DNA of 64,000 nt from Acridotheres tristis. Lineage: Eukaryota > Chordata > Aves > Passeriformes > Sturnidae. The translations under genes and the position numbers were made by a program. Within the stretch, counting starts at the first letter, position 1; each line of letters opens with the position of its first letter. The DNA lies in NCBI GenBank assembly GCA_037013685.1, contig CM072909.1, positions 1,612,001 to 1,676,000 of the forward strand, given 5' to 3'. Below are positions 1 to 32,394 of the stretch, one piece after another. Below the pieces are notes generated by a model, which saw only the letters and a list, made by a program, of their open reading frames with translations, did no database searches and was not told where the DNA came from.

Positions 1-11
1 TCAGGACTCAC

Positions 12-22074
<22,063 letters not shown>

Positions 22075-22339
22075 GGCGCCGCCGCCGCCCGCCCCGGCTC
22101 TTCCCGCCCGCCGGGGCGGCCCCGTGAGCCCTGGGCAGCCCGGGCAGCCCGAGCGGCGCCGGCCCCGCCGGCGGACGGTCCCGCGGCGGCTCCTCGCAAG
22201 ATGGCGGCGGGCGGGCGGGCTGAGGGGCCGGGGGGGGGGGGCGAGGGGCGGGAACGCGCGTGCGCGGGGAGAGCGCGGGAACGGCGCGGGAACGCGCGGC
22301 CGCTCTGCGCATGCGCGGCCGTGAGGGGAAAGGCGAGGA

Positions 22340-23340
22340 AAGTGGTGAGAGTTGATTTAAAATAGCAAAGGGGTGAAGGGATTTGAATTTAAAAATGAAA
22401 GGATTTAAAAGAAAGGGCTTGAAAATAAAAGGGTTAGAAGGAAAGCGCTTAAAAGCGGGGTGAAATGGTGCTGGCGGGCACAGGGAACGGGGGGCATCAG
22501 CGCGGGGAAATGGCAGTAAAGGTGTGAAAATAAAGGTGTTAAAAGCACGGAATTGAAAATTCAGGAATTAAAAAGAAAATAACTAAAAGGGATTAATTAA
22601 ATTAATAATTTAATTAAAAGGGAATAATACAATTTAAAAAATAATTTAATTAAAAGGGAATAATGCAAATAATTAATTAAAACCGCGGTGGAAAGGGATA
22701 TGCGGGTTAGGGACATGAGGGCACCAGGAAAGGGGCAGCAGGGCTGGGAAATAAAAATAAAGGGAGTTAAAGTAAAGGAGATAAAGGAGTTAAAATAGAG
22801 GCCTTTAAAATGAAGGAGGTTAAAATTACAGGATTAAAAATGAAATAATTGAAAGTAAAATCGCGGTGAAAAGGGGCACGTGGGCTCCGGGAACGGGGCA
22901 CCAGTGTGGCGAAATAAAGTTTATAAAATACGGGGACTAAAATAAAGATGAAATAAATGAATTAAAATTTATGAATGAAAGGAATTAAAAATTTGAAAAA
23001 TGAAATAATCAAAATTGAAGGGTTTAAAAGCAGGGTGAAAAGGTTCGTCTGGGGACTGGGAACGGAGGCCTTGGGGGGAGGGAGAAATAAAAATAAAGGA
23101 GTTAATATAAGGTAGCTAAAAATAAAGGAGATTACAAGAAAAGGGCTTAAACGAAAGGAGTTTAAAAGGAGGCGTTAAAAAATAAAGTAATTAAAAGTAA
23201 TGGGATTAAAAAGGTGAAAAGGTATACGTGGGAACCGAGAAAGGGGGCATATTCTATAAGGGCAGGAAAATTGAATCAAAGGAGTTAAACGAAAGTAATT
23301 AAAAGTAAAGGATCTCAAATAAAGTAAAAGAAAGGACTTT
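22340..23340. repeat. Five-unit 175-225 bp repeat between TIA1 and tRNA-Gly
   Basis: AT-rich AAATAAAGGAGTTAAAA blocks alternate with a GGTGAAAAGG...GGGAACGGGG motif near 22,460, 22,685, 22,865, 23,035 and 23,212. Confidence 0.8.
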
Positions 23341-23372
23341 GGAATTCAGGCTAAAAGAATTCAGTGGGACGC

Positions 23373-23377
23373 AAAAA
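23373..23377 (-). terminator. RNA polymerase III terminator of tRNA-Gly
   Basis: Five T residues on the minus strand begin five bases past the tRNA 3' end, the usual pol III stop. Confidence 0.85.
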
Positions 23378-23382
23378 GTGAG

Positions 23383-23453
23383 TGCGCCGCCCGGGAATCG
23401 AACCCGGGTCGCAAGAATGGGAATCTTGCATGATACCACTACACCAGCGGCGC
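23383..23453 (-). tRNA. tRNA-Gly, anticodon CCC
   Basis: This 71-nt gene has a complete cloverleaf. The acceptor stem pairs GCGCCGC with the complementary 3' GCGGCGC before the discriminator A. The A box region is TGGTGTAGTGG, the anticodon loop TTCCCAT has anticodon CCC, and the T arm/B box is GGTTCGATTCC. There is no intron and no encoded CCA, as normal in eukaryotes. A T5 pol III stop lies just downstream. A closely similar tRNA-Gly(CCC) lies between TIA1 and PCYOX1 in human (from memory), so the placement looks conserved. Confidence 0.96.
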
Positions 23454-23556
23454 GTCTGGTTGCACTGGTTTCTCCGTGTCCCTGATGTTGGCAGTGCCCG
23501 CACCCGCCCGGGCCGCGCTCCCGGCCCGCCCATCGCCCTCTGCCCTCTCCGGCGCC

Positions 23557-23644
23557 ATGCCGGGCCTCCGCCGCTTCCTGCTGCTGCTGCTCGCCGCGCT
23601 CTGCCCGCCCGCCCTGAGCCTCCGCGATGGGCCCTCCAGGATCG
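23557..23644 (+). CDS. PCYOX1: PCYOX1 coding exon 1 (signal peptide)
   Basis: [18 protein letters not shown] onward, donor GTGCGG. It ends one base into Ala30. Confidence 0.9.
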
Positions 23645-26600
23645 GTGCGGCGGGGCACGGAGGGCGTGAGGGGCGCAGGGTGGGAGGGAGGGCGAGTGTC
23701 AGTGAGGGGGAAAGTTGAGGGGGTATGGGGGGTGTCCCGTGATGGGATCTGGGGGGGAATCTGAGGGGATCTGTGAGGGTCAGGGGGGTGCGAGTGGGAT
23801 CCTTTGAGGGGATCCGTGAGGAAAGTGTGAGGAGAGGATCCTTTAAGGGCGCTTGAGGGGATCTGTGTGGGGAGATGTGCCTGGAGGGATCCGTGAGGGA
23901 TCTGTGAGGGTCAGGGGGGTGCGAGTGGGATCCTTTGAGGGGATCCGTGAGGAAAGTGTGAGGGGAGGATCCTTTAAGGACCCTTGAGGGGATCTATCAT
24001 GGGAGGCCTCTAAGGGGGTCTCTGTGGGTCAGGGAGTGTGGGGAGATGTCCCTTGAGGGATCTGAAATGGGGGACCCGTGAGGGATCTGTGAGGGGAATC
24101 CTTTGAGGGGATCTGTGAGGAAAGTGCAATGGGGGGAGCCCTCAAGGTCCCCGAAGATCAGGGGAGGCCATGAGGGAATCTTTGAGGGGCAGGGGATATG
24201 AGGGGGAGGGTCTCTTGAATGGGGCCATGAGGGATGTTTGAGGGGCAGGGGATATGAGAGGGTGATCTCTTGAGGAGATTGGGGTGGGGGAGCCATGAGG
24301 GATCTTTGAGGGGCAGGAGATATGAGGGGGGGGAGCCATGAGGGATGTCTGAGGGGCAGGGGATATCAGGGGGTGATCTCTTGAGGAGATTGAGGGATCT
24401 TTGAGGGGCAGGGGATATGAGGGGGTGATCTCTTGAGGGGATTGGGATGGAGGATACCCTGAGGAATCTTTGAGGGGCAGGGGATATGAGGGGGGAGGGA
24501 GCCATGAGGGATGTCTGAGGGGCAGGGGATATGGGGTGGGGAAGCCATGAGGGATCTTTGAGGGGCAGGGGATATGAGGGGGGGAACCATGAGGGATCTT
24601 TGAGGGGCAGAGGATATGGGGGGGTGAGCCATGAGGGATCTTTGAGGGGCAGGGGATATGATGGGATGATCTCTTGAGGGGATTGGGATGGAGGATGCCC
24701 TGAGGAATCTTTGAGGGGCAGGGGATATGGGGGGGGGGAGGAAGCCATGAGGGATATTTGAGGGAGTTCCCTTGAGGGGGTCTATGGTACAGGGGGTCTG
24801 TGAGGGATCTCTGGGGCAGGATGTGAGAAGTGGGGGCTCGTGGGGGTGTGAAGGTGACCGGGCCCGCTCCTCCCAGCCGTGGTGGGCGGCGGGATCGGCG
24901 GCTCGGCCGCCGCCTATTTCCTGCGGCAGAAGTTCGGCCGCGGTGTGCAGCTGCACGTGCTGGAGAAGGCAGCGGTGGGCGGCCGGCTGGACACGCTGGA
25001 CATGGAGGGGGCTACCTACGAGGCAGGGGGGTCCGTGATCCACCCCCTCAACCTGCACATGAAGCATTTTGTCAAGGAGCTGGGTGAGCACGGACCTCCC
25101 ACCCTGGCGTATCCCACCGCCAGAATTGTCCCTCAGTCCCAAAAGTGTCCCCCTTGGGTGCTCTGGGTCCCACTCTGCTGGGGGACATCCCTTGAAAGAA
25201 CAAGGCTTGGTAGCCCCTTATCCATCCCCAGTAGCCTTCATACCGTTCTCCAGTAGTCTCACTTCTTTCCCAATAACCCCCACATCCTTACTCAATAGCC
25301 CCCCCTTCTTTTCCCAATATCCCCCCCATGTTCTTCCCCAATAGCCCCCCTTCTTTTCCCAATATCCCCCCCATGTTCTTCCCCAATAGCCGCCCTTCTT
25401 TTCCCAATATCCCCCCCATATACTTCCCTAGTAATTACCTTTCTCCAATATCCCTCCCCCACAGGCCACTTTCCTTCCCAAAGAGCCCCCCATGGCCCCT
25501 GTGCTACCCCAGCCCCACTCCAGGCAAAGGAATCCCACATCCCAATGGAAATAGTCTCTCCTTCCCCCACAGGTGACCCACTAATGGCATCATAAAGGTC
25601 CAGAAGTCACCTCCAATCACTCCCTGCCCATGATCAAGGGCTAATTAATTCCCCTTTCCATGCCTTGGGCCTCCAGTCTTCAATCACTTACCCTTATCAG
25701 CACAAAGCCAGGTTATCTCAGAAGTTGAGGTGGAGTAACTCTACCTGTCCCTAAATTACCTTTTTCTGTCCTTTTCCCAAAGGCCTCTCGGTCGCCTCAG
25801 CCCAGGGCAGCCTCGCTGGTGTTTACAATGGGGAGGAATTTGTGTTTGAGGAGAGCAGCTGGTCCTTCATCAACCTCCTCAAGCTGCTCTGGCACTATGG
25901 CCTCAACCCCCTGCGCATGTCCATGTGGGTGGAGGACATCCTGGACAAATTCATGAGGTGGGTTGGGGTCCTGAGGGGGAAAAGGCCTTAGAAACACCTC
26001 ATTCCACAGGCAGGGATGCCTTCCACTATCCCAGGGTGCTCCAAGCTCATCCAGCCTGGCCTTGGACACTTGCAGGGATATGGCAGCCACAGCTTCTCTG
26101 GGAAAACTGTGCCAAGGCCTCTCCACCCTCATAAAAATCCCCAATACTCAACCTAAACCTTCCCTTTTTGTCCTGTCCCTCCAGGCCCTTGTCCTGCTGC
26201 TCCCACCAAGCCACCCCGTGAGATCCCCCGCAGCTCCCAGAGCCACAGAGCTCATTAACAGAGAATTTCTTGTCTAATTAAAGGATCTACCGGTACCAGA
26301 TGCACGACTACGCCTTCAGCACCAACGAGCGCCTGCTCCACGCCCTGGGAGGCAACGACTTCACCCTGCTGCTCAACCAGACCATTGATGAGGCCATGCA
26401 GAAAGCAGGCTTCTCCCAGAAATTCATCAATGAGGTGGTTTGTCCAGCCATGAGGGTGAATTATGGCCAAGGGGTCACTATCAATGGCTTTGTAGGTGAG
26501 TGTTTGGAGGCAGCCTCCCATCCTGGGTGTTGGGGTTCCTGCTCCCTAGGCTCCAAGCTCTGGATGTTTATCCCCCCTGATTTTGCAGTTTGTTTTTCCA

Positions 26601-27836
26601 GTGTTTCCATGCTCTGACAGAGCTGGTTTCCTTGCAGGTGCTGTGTCCCTAGCAGGGGTGCAGTCAGGCCTTTGGTCTGTGAAAGGAGGGAACAAACTCG
26701 TCTGCTCTGGCCTCATCTACTCCTCCAAGGCCGAGGTTATCCCGGGAACAGTTGTGTCCATAGAGCCAAAAACCAGAGCCAGGCGTGGCGGTGAGTGGGG
26801 CTGGAATTCCCTTCAGTGGGGAGGGGATGGTGACACTGGAGACTGACCTCAGCCCCTTGGAGCTTCCGAAGTGAAAATTCCTCCCTGTGAGGGAGGGGCT
26901 GGGATGGAATTCCCAGAGAAGCTGTGGCTGCCCCTGCATCCCTGGAGGCGTCCATGGCCAGGTTGGATGGGGCTTGGAGCAAGCTGGGATAGAGGAAAGT
27001 GTCCCTGCCACAGAACTGCATGGACTAAGATCCCTTCCAATCCAAACCGTTCTGCGAAAACAGGGCACAAAACCCATCTGTACAAATGGATAAACCCAAA
27101 TGTGACATTTTGAGATGGCAGGGACAGTCAGGATTCCCTGCCAGCACAGATCAGGATAACTGAGCTGTTCTCTGCAGGGGACCCAGTGAAGCTCTACCAG
27201 GTCACCTACAACACGTCCTCGGGGCTGACGGGGGACACGTACGACATGGTGCTCATCGCCGCCCCGCTGGGCCACAGGATGGCCAACATCACCTTCCGCA
27301 ACTTCCAGCCTCCCATCCCGCAATTCCCCAATCCCTACCACCAGACCGTCACCACCCTGGTGCACGGGCGCTTGAACGCCTCCTTCTTTGGCTACCACGA
27401 CCCCCAGGCTTTCCACTTGGGGGCCATTTTCACCACGGACAACCCCAAACTGTTCATCAACAGCCTGGGCGTGGTGTCCCCCGTGGGGGACGCGGGCCCG
27501 GGCGGGAAGCTGCTCTCGCAGTCGGCCGTCTGGAAGGTGTTTTCCCAGGAAGAGCTCACCAAGGAGCAGCTCAATTTGCTCTTCTCCTCCTACGACTCGG
27601 TGAAGGTGAAGCCGTGGTTGGCGTATCCCCAGTACAGCCCTCCTGAGAAGTTTCCTCCCATCATCCTGCACGAGCAGCTCTATTACCTGAACGGGCTGGA
27701 GCGCGCTGCCAGCGCCATGGAGATGAGCGCCATCGCCGCCCGCAACGCCGCCCTGCTCGCCTTCCACCGCTGGCACGGCCACAGCGCCAGCATCGACCAG
27801 GAGGACCTGCACGAGAAGCTCAAAACAGAGCTCTGA
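23557..27836 (+). CDS. PCYOX1: PCYOX1, prenylcysteine oxidase 1 (six exons)
   Basis: FAD-dependent thioether oxidase that cleaves farnesyl- or geranylgeranyl-cysteine left over from prenylated protein breakdown, giving cysteine, an aldehyde and H2O2; it is lysosomal and lipoprotein-associated. Six exons join to 497 aa (human 505). The signal peptide is at residues 1 to about 22, with a CTG-coded Leu run. The Rossmann FAD motif is VVGGGIGG (31-38), followed by VGGRL (63-67) and [15 protein letters not shown] from residue 78. N-glycosylation sequons are N188-Q-T, N290-T-S, N315-I-T and N345-A-S. The C-terminus is EKLKTEL. The start is the first ATG in the CpG-rich exon, giving a good signal peptide. 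The gene is the only plus-strand gene here and runs tail-to-tail with SNRPG. Confidence 0.96.
23730..24790. repeat. Minisatellite, PCYOX1 intron 1
   Basis: GGGATCTTTGAGGGGCAGGG and GATATGAGGGGGTGATCTC units of variable length fill most of the intron. Confidence 0.9.
24877..25083 (+). CDS. PCYOX1: PCYOX1 coding exon 2 (FAD-binding motif)
   Basis: Acceptor CTCCTCCCAG, donor GTGAGC. Encodes the dinucleotide-binding fold and [15 protein letters not shown]. Confidence 0.95.
25255..25445. repeat. Short minisatellite, PCYOX1 intron 2
   Basis: TTCTTTTCCCAATATCCCCC and TGTTCTTCCCCAATAGCCC alternate. Confidence 0.82.
25783..25957 (+). CDS. PCYOX1: PCYOX1 coding exon 3
   Basis: Acceptor TTCCCAAAG, donor GTGGGT. 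Encodes [19 protein letters not shown] through [11 protein letters not shown]. Confidence 0.95.
25985..26215 (-). mobile_element. CR1-like fragment, antisense, PCYOX1 intron 3
   Basis: CATCCAGCCTGGCCTTGGAC, GCCACAGCTTCTCTGGG and CTCCACCCTCATAAAAATC in antisense CR1 order. Confidence 0.68.
26284..26495 (+). CDS. PCYOX1: PCYOX1 coding exon 4
   Basis: Acceptor AATTAAAG, donor GTGAGT. Encodes [20 protein letters not shown] through [14 protein letters not shown]. Confidence 0.95.
26638..26790 (+). CDS. PCYOX1: PCYOX1 coding exon 5
   Basis: Acceptor TTCCTTGCAG, donor GTGAGT. Encodes [19 protein letters not shown] through [10 protein letters not shown]. Confidence 0.95.
26875..27070 (+). mobile_element. 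CR1-like 3' end, PCYOX1 intron 5
   Basis: CCCAGAGAAGCTGTGGCTGC, GGCCAGGTTGGATGGGGCTT and CCTTCCAATCCAAACCGTTC. Confidence 0.7.
27178..27836 (+). CDS. PCYOX1: PCYOX1 coding exon 6 with stop
   Basis: Acceptor TTCTCTGCAG. Encodes 218 residues ending EKLKTEL and TGA at 27,834-27,836. Confidence 0.96.
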
Positions 27837-27849
27837 GACCTCCCCCCCG

Positions 27850-28930
27850 GGGGTTAATTAACACTAATGAACTCTGTGATTCGCCCCTCTGAGAAGGTGT
27901 GGATCGTGGGATCCTTAAAGTTGGGAGACTTTCAAGATGATCGAGATCTTCAAGACCTTCAAAATCATCAAAAACTTCCAAGATCTTCTAGACTTTCAAG
28001 ATCATCAAGACCTTGAAGATCAAGACCTTGAAGATCAAGACATTCAAGATCAAGACCTTCAAGATCAAGACCTTCAAGATCAAGACCTTCAAGATCAAGA
28101 CCTTCAAGATAGCCAATTAACAGTCAAGTAATTAACACCAATGAACTCTGTGCTTCGCCCCTCCCTAGGAGGTGCTTCATAGGATCATGGGATCCTTAAG
28201 GCTGGAAGAGCTTCAAGAACATCAAAACCTTCTAGACCTTCAAGGATCATCAAGACCTTCAAGATCCAAGACCTTCAAGACAGCCAATTAATGGCCAAGT
28301 AATTAACACCAATGAACTTCATGTCTTGTAGGATCATGCAATCCTTAAATTTGGAAGACTTTCAAGATGATCAAGACCTTCAAGATCAAGACCTTCACGA
28401 CCTTCAGGATAATTAAGACCTTCAAGATCATCAAGACCTTTAAGACCAAGACCTTCAAGACAGCCAATTAACGGCCAGGTAATTAACACAAATGAACTCT
28501 GTGCTTTGCCTCTCCAAGGAGGTGTTTTGTAGGATCTTGGCATCCTTAAAATTGAAAGATTTTTAAGATGATCAAGACCTTCAAGACAGCCAATTAACAG
28601 CCAAGTAATTAACACAAATGAACCCTGTGCTTTGCCCCTCCAAGGAGATGTTTTGTCGGATCTTGGCATCCTTAAGGTTGGAAGAGCTTCAAGGCCATCA
28701 AGACCTTCCATAATTAACATGAATGAACTCTGTACTTTGCCCCTCCTAGGAGGTGTTTCACAGGATCATGAGATCTTTAAGGTTGGAAGAGCTTCAAGAA
28801 CTTCAAGACCATCAACGTCATCAAGACCTTCAAAAACATCAAAACCTGCAAGACCTTCAGGATCTTCAAGGTCATAAAAAAAACCTTCCAGATCATCAGC
28901 ACCCTCAAGGTCATCAACACTTTCAAGCCC
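27850..28930. repeat. Nested repeat after PCYOX1 stop
   Basis: 12-bp CAAGACCTTCAAGAT-type units lie inside a larger 125-200 bp unit bearing AGCCAATTAACRGYCAAGTA and ATGAACTCTGTGCTT. It probably lies in the PCYOX1 3' UTR. Confidence 0.85.
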
Positions 28931-28949
28931 AACTGTGTTCACCATTAAT

Positions 28950-29170
28950 GATGTCCTCAGGTGCCGTGTCCTTGTGTTCTTTGGACACTTTCAGGGATGG
29001 TGACTCCACCACTGACCTAGGCTGGACAACCCTTCCTTCCATGACAAAATTCCACCCAATATCTCATCTTGACCCCCCCCTCCCTGGAAGCTGTTTGGCC
29101 AACTCAGGAAGGGACAGGAGCACTGAGGTGTTCCCAAGTAAGATGGGACATTTTCATCGTGCAAATTCCT
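28950..29170 (-). mobile_element. CR1-like fragment, antisense
   Basis: GGACACTTTCAGGGATGGTG then ACTCCACCACTGACCTAGGC. Confidence 0.55.
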
Positions 29171-29419
29171 GAGTTTTCCCCAAACTCCTTGACTTACCCT
29201 GTCTGGGATTAGGGAATTCATTAAAAGTGCCATATTGACCCCAAAAGTGCCCTCCAGCTGGGAATATCGACTTCCTGGCACTCCATCCCTCTGGCCCAGC
29301 TTTTCCAAAGGGTCTGCCAAGGAATTATTCCTCAGGGTGGAAACTGGGAGCTGCCAAAATGGGTGGGAAAAGAGGAAAACCCACCAATATCCATCACTGT
29401 GTTGAGGTATGAAGGAGTT

Positions 29420-29425
29420 AATAAA
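29420..29425 (+). promoter_or_regulatory. Candidate PCYOX1 polyadenylation signal AATAAA
   Basis: AATAAA on the plus strand about 1.6 kb after the PCYOX1 stop, beyond the 3' repeats and a CR1 piece. This would imply a long, repeat-filled 3' UTR; usage is inferred. Confidence 0.35.
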
Positions 29426-29596
29426 GAATTGAACACCCTGAGTATTTTTTTAAGGAGAAAATCACCAAAAAGAGCACAAAGCTAACAGGCTCCTCAATTA
29501 ATTAAAGTTTTCCTGAGATTGGGAGCAGAATTAACATCCAGCTCCCAAAAAGTGACGTGACAAAGGCCTGAGTTAGGTCAATCATTACAAAATCGA

Positions 29597-29602
29597 TTTA
29601 AT
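29597..29602 (-). promoter_or_regulatory. SNRPG polyadenylation signal ATTAAA
   Basis: ATTAAA on the minus strand about 90 nt past the SNRPG stop, a plausible short 3' UTR. Confidence 0.6.
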
Positions 29603-29691
29603 AACAAAAACAAAATAATTGTACACTCGTGAGCGGCGTCTTGGACAAGGGAAGGGAACTGGTGGGTCGGGGTTTGGGGTTTTCCTGGGGT

Positions 29692-29742
29692 TTATACTCG
29701 TTCCAAAGCTTCCAGCATGATGATGCTGTTCCCTCGGATCAC
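29692..29742 (-). CDS. SNRPG: SNRPG exon 4 with stop
   Basis: Acceptor CCTTCCAG. Encodes [16 protein letters not shown] and TAA at 29,694-29,692. Confidence 0.96.
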   Translation of the reverse strand: MIRGNSIIMLEALERV

Positions 29743-32139
29743 CTGGAAGGCAAAGGTGAGAGCTGTTACCTCTGATCTAAGGGTTCCTTCCTTGCAGTTT
29801 ATTTCCCCCCAAAATCCTTGAAAATTTGGCTGGAATTGCCCCACAAGGATGAAAAAGGACTGATTTTAACCTTAAATCCCCAAGGATAACAAAATCCCTG
29901 AGGGTGGAAAAGACCTCTGGGATCATTGAGTTGACCCTATTCACCAGCACAGAGCACTCAGTGCCACATCCAGGGGTTTCTTGGGATGTGGACTCCAAAA
30001 CCCCTGGGCAGTTCCAATCCCTGCCCACCCTTTCCTGCTGCTGCCCACCCTGAGCTCCCCTGGCCCAGCCTGAGGCTGCTCCCTCTCCTCCTGTCCCTGT
30101 TCCCAGATCCCAAATCCCCCTGGCTGTCCCCTGCTGTCAGGGAGTTGTGTAGAGCCAGGAGGTCCCTCCTGAGCCTCCTTTTCTCCAGGCTGAGCCCCTT
30201 CCCAGCTCCCTCAACCTCTCCTGGAGCTCCAGACTCTTTTCCAGCAGATCCAGGTCCCTCCCACCTTGGTGCCATCCATAAATTCACTGAGGGTGCCTTT
30301 GACCCCCTTGCCAGATCATGGATAAAGGTACTGAGCAGGGCTGGATCCAATTCTGAACCTTGGGAACATCTCTGATACCTGGCCCCATTCTCACCAAATC
30401 CATCATCCATCCATCATCCTTCCATCCATCATCCATAATCCATCTTCCTTCCTTCCTTCCATCCATCCATCATCCATCCAGGTGTTTCCAGCCAAGATTT
30501 CACCTCTCTGAGGTGAAACACCCAAATCTCTGTTCAATTCCCAGCTGACACATCCCAAACCTGTCCCTCACCAAACCTCCTGCTCATTCTGCACACATGG
30601 CTCCACCATGCTCCCAGTGGCACTCACAGCATGCTCCCAGTGACACTGACACCATGCTCCCAGTGCTCCCAGTGACACTGACACCATGCTCCCAGTGCTC
30701 CCAGTGGCACCCACGCCATGCTCCCAGTGCTCCCAGTGGCACTGACACCATGCTCCCAGTGGCACTCACAGCACGCTCCCAGTGCTCCCAGTGGCACCCA
30801 CACCATGCTCCCAGTGTTCCCAGTACTCCCAGTGGCACTCACACCATGCTTCCAGTGCTCCCAGTGGCACCCACACCATGCTCCCAGTGTTCCCAGTGCT
30901 CCCAGTGGCACCCACACCATGCTCCCAGTGCTCCCGGTGGCACTCACGCCATTCTCCCAGTGCTCCCAGTGGCACTCACAGCACGCTCCCAGTGCTCCCC
31001 ACACCATGCTCCCAGTGCTCCCAGTGGCACCCACACCATGCTCCCAGTGCTCCCGGTGGCACCCACACCCTGCTCCCAGTGCTCCCGGTGGCACCCACAC
31101 CCTGCTCCCAGTGCTCCCGGTGGCACTCACAGCATGCTCCCAGTGCTCCCAGTGGCACCCACAACACGCTCCCAGTGGCACTCACCACCATGCCGATGTT
31201 GTTCTGCTGCCCGCCCGGTGCCATCTCCACGCACTCGTCGATCACCAGGTTCATGAAGGGGTCGAAGCCCCGCAGGATTCCCTGCACGTGCCGGCCGCCG
31301 TTCAGCTTCACTGCAGGGAACCGGGCGTGTTAGGGATGGAGAATCCCCAAAACCGCTGGGATTTCCCCCAAATCTGCGGCTTGGAAAGAGTGGGACCCAC
31401 GGGGGGGAGGGGGGGTGGATGGATGGAAGGATTAAGCACAACGCATTAATGCGTAAGGAAAAGTGAAAAGAATGAATTTTCAATTCATATTATAGTTAAA
31501 TTAATGAATTATGGTTTCAATGAATGAATTAGAATTTTATTTATTGAGCTGTGAGGCCTGAAATCAGTCAGGGCCTGCTGCAGGGCCAGCAGCCGGGACC
31601 CCCTCTCTGGGCACCGTGAGGGGTGGGCGGGGGTCCCCAAAACCGGGGGAGGGGCTCAGGAGTCCCCCATAGCGGGGCCATGAGGGGGAAGCGGGGCTGA
31701 GGAGGGTCCCCATAACCGGGCATTGTTGCGGGAGGTGAAGGGGATCGGGGCGGGCGGGAGGCCCCGGGCACCGCGAGGGGGGTCGGGGTGGGATCAGTTC
31801 CAGAACTCACACGACAGCTTCTTGTCCATGAACCTGCAACGAGATGGCACCGGGTCAGCACCGCCGGGTGGGGACGGGGAAAGAGACCCTCCCCGCCATT
31901 ACCCCCTCATGACACCGCGGCGAACCGGCCCCCCTCCCCCGCCGCCATGACACCGGGGCCCCGCGGTGCACGCCGGGACACCGGCAAGCGGCGGACGGCG
32001 CCGTGCCGGTGCCCGCTTCCCCCCACACCCCCGCCGGCTCCCCTCGCCCCCCAGCTCAGCCCAGCCCCGGCATAGCCCTGGCCCAGCCCCGGCGCCTCCA
32101 AACCCACTTTTTCAGCTCGGGCGGGTGCGCTTTGCTCAT
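29692..32139 (-). CDS. SNRPG: SNRPG, small nuclear ribonucleoprotein G (four exons)
   Basis: Core Sm protein G, part of the heptameric Sm ring on U1, U2, U4 and U5 snRNAs. Four exons join to 76 aa, the human length. It begins [17 protein letters not shown], carries the Sm1 core [17 protein letters not shown] and [10 protein letters not shown], and ends with the Sm2 segment [16 protein letters not shown]. The only clear difference from the human sequence I recall is Pro-Gly for Thr-Ser in the loop before GQQNNIG. The promoter holds a CRE and two CCAAT boxes. Intron 3 contains a minisatellite built from the exon 3 donor. Confidence 0.96.
29885..30400 (-). mobile_element. CR1-like fragment, antisense, SNRPG intron 3
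   Basis: The longest CR1 piece: GGGATCATTGAGTTGACCCT, TCCTTTTCTCCAGGCTGAGC, CAGATCATGGATAAAGG and GGGCTGGATCCAA in order. Confidence 0.7.
30397..30481. repeat. Short CCAT/CTTC microsatellite
   Basis: CCATCATCCATCCATC and CTTCCTTCCTTCC runs, the same motif class as 721-3,331. Confidence 0.85.
30600..31182. repeat. Minisatellite made from the SNRPG exon 3 donor
   Basis: Units on the minus strand read GCATGGTGTGGGTGCCACTG with GGGAGCACTGGGA. At least six keep GTGAGTGCCAC, the true donor sequence. Confidence 0.9.
31186..31310 (-). CDS. SNRPG: SNRPG exon 3 (Sm core)
   Basis: Acceptor CCCTGCAG, donor GTGAGT. Encodes [20 protein letters not shown] through QQNNIGMV. The donor edge is the seed of the neighbouring array. 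Confidence 0.96.
31811..31833 (-). CDS. SNRPG: SNRPG exon 2 (23 nt)
   Basis: Acceptor CGTTGCAG, donor GTGAGT. Encodes FMDKKLS. A very small exon, supported by phase continuity on both sides. Confidence 0.93.
32108..32139 (-). CDS. SNRPG: SNRPG exon 1 with start codon
   Basis: ATG at 32,139-32,137. Encodes [10 protein letters not shown] and two bases of Lys11; donor GTGGGT. Confidence 0.94.
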
Positions 32140-32182
32140 GGCGCCCACAGCCCCCGGCCCGTCTCTGCCGCACGCCGCGCTC

Positions 32183-32190
32183 TGACGTCA
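32183..32190. promoter_or_regulatory. Perfect CRE (TGACGTCA) in SNRPG promoter
   Basis: Palindromic cAMP-response/ATF element 44 bp upstream of the SNRPG ATG within a CpG-rich block. Confidence 0.65.
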
Positions 32191-32216
32191 GCGCGCCGTG
32201 CGTATTCCCGCGCCAG

Positions 32217-32275
32217 CCAATGGCAGCAGCGCGCGCCTTCCCGCCGCTTCCCCGCGCGCCGCCCCGGCAGCCAAT
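32217..32275. promoter_or_regulatory. Two CCAAT boxes in SNRPG promoter
   Basis: AGCCAATGG occurs twice, with CCAAT cores at 32,217-32,221 and 32,271-32,275. The spacing of 54 bp is close to five helical turns, typical of NF-Y pairs. Confidence 0.6.
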
Positions 32276-32394
32276 GGCGGGCCGCGGCGCGCTACCGCAC
32301 TCACCCGAGTAGCGGCGCACACAGGGGAAGGTAGCGGGGTGGTGGGGGGGGATGTGCGCGGCTACAGGGGGAGATACGGCAGCATGGCCGCCAT

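Noticed and set aside
23299..23658. 119-codon minus-strand frame spanning the tRNA and PCYOX1 exon 1
   Set aside because: Overlaps a clear tRNA and an antisense signal-peptide exon; CpG-island frame by chance.
24879..25344. Short frames reading through PCYOX1 exon 2 into the intron
   Set aside because: A clear donor GTGAGC at 25,084 ends the exon, and exon 3 continues the conserved protein in phase.
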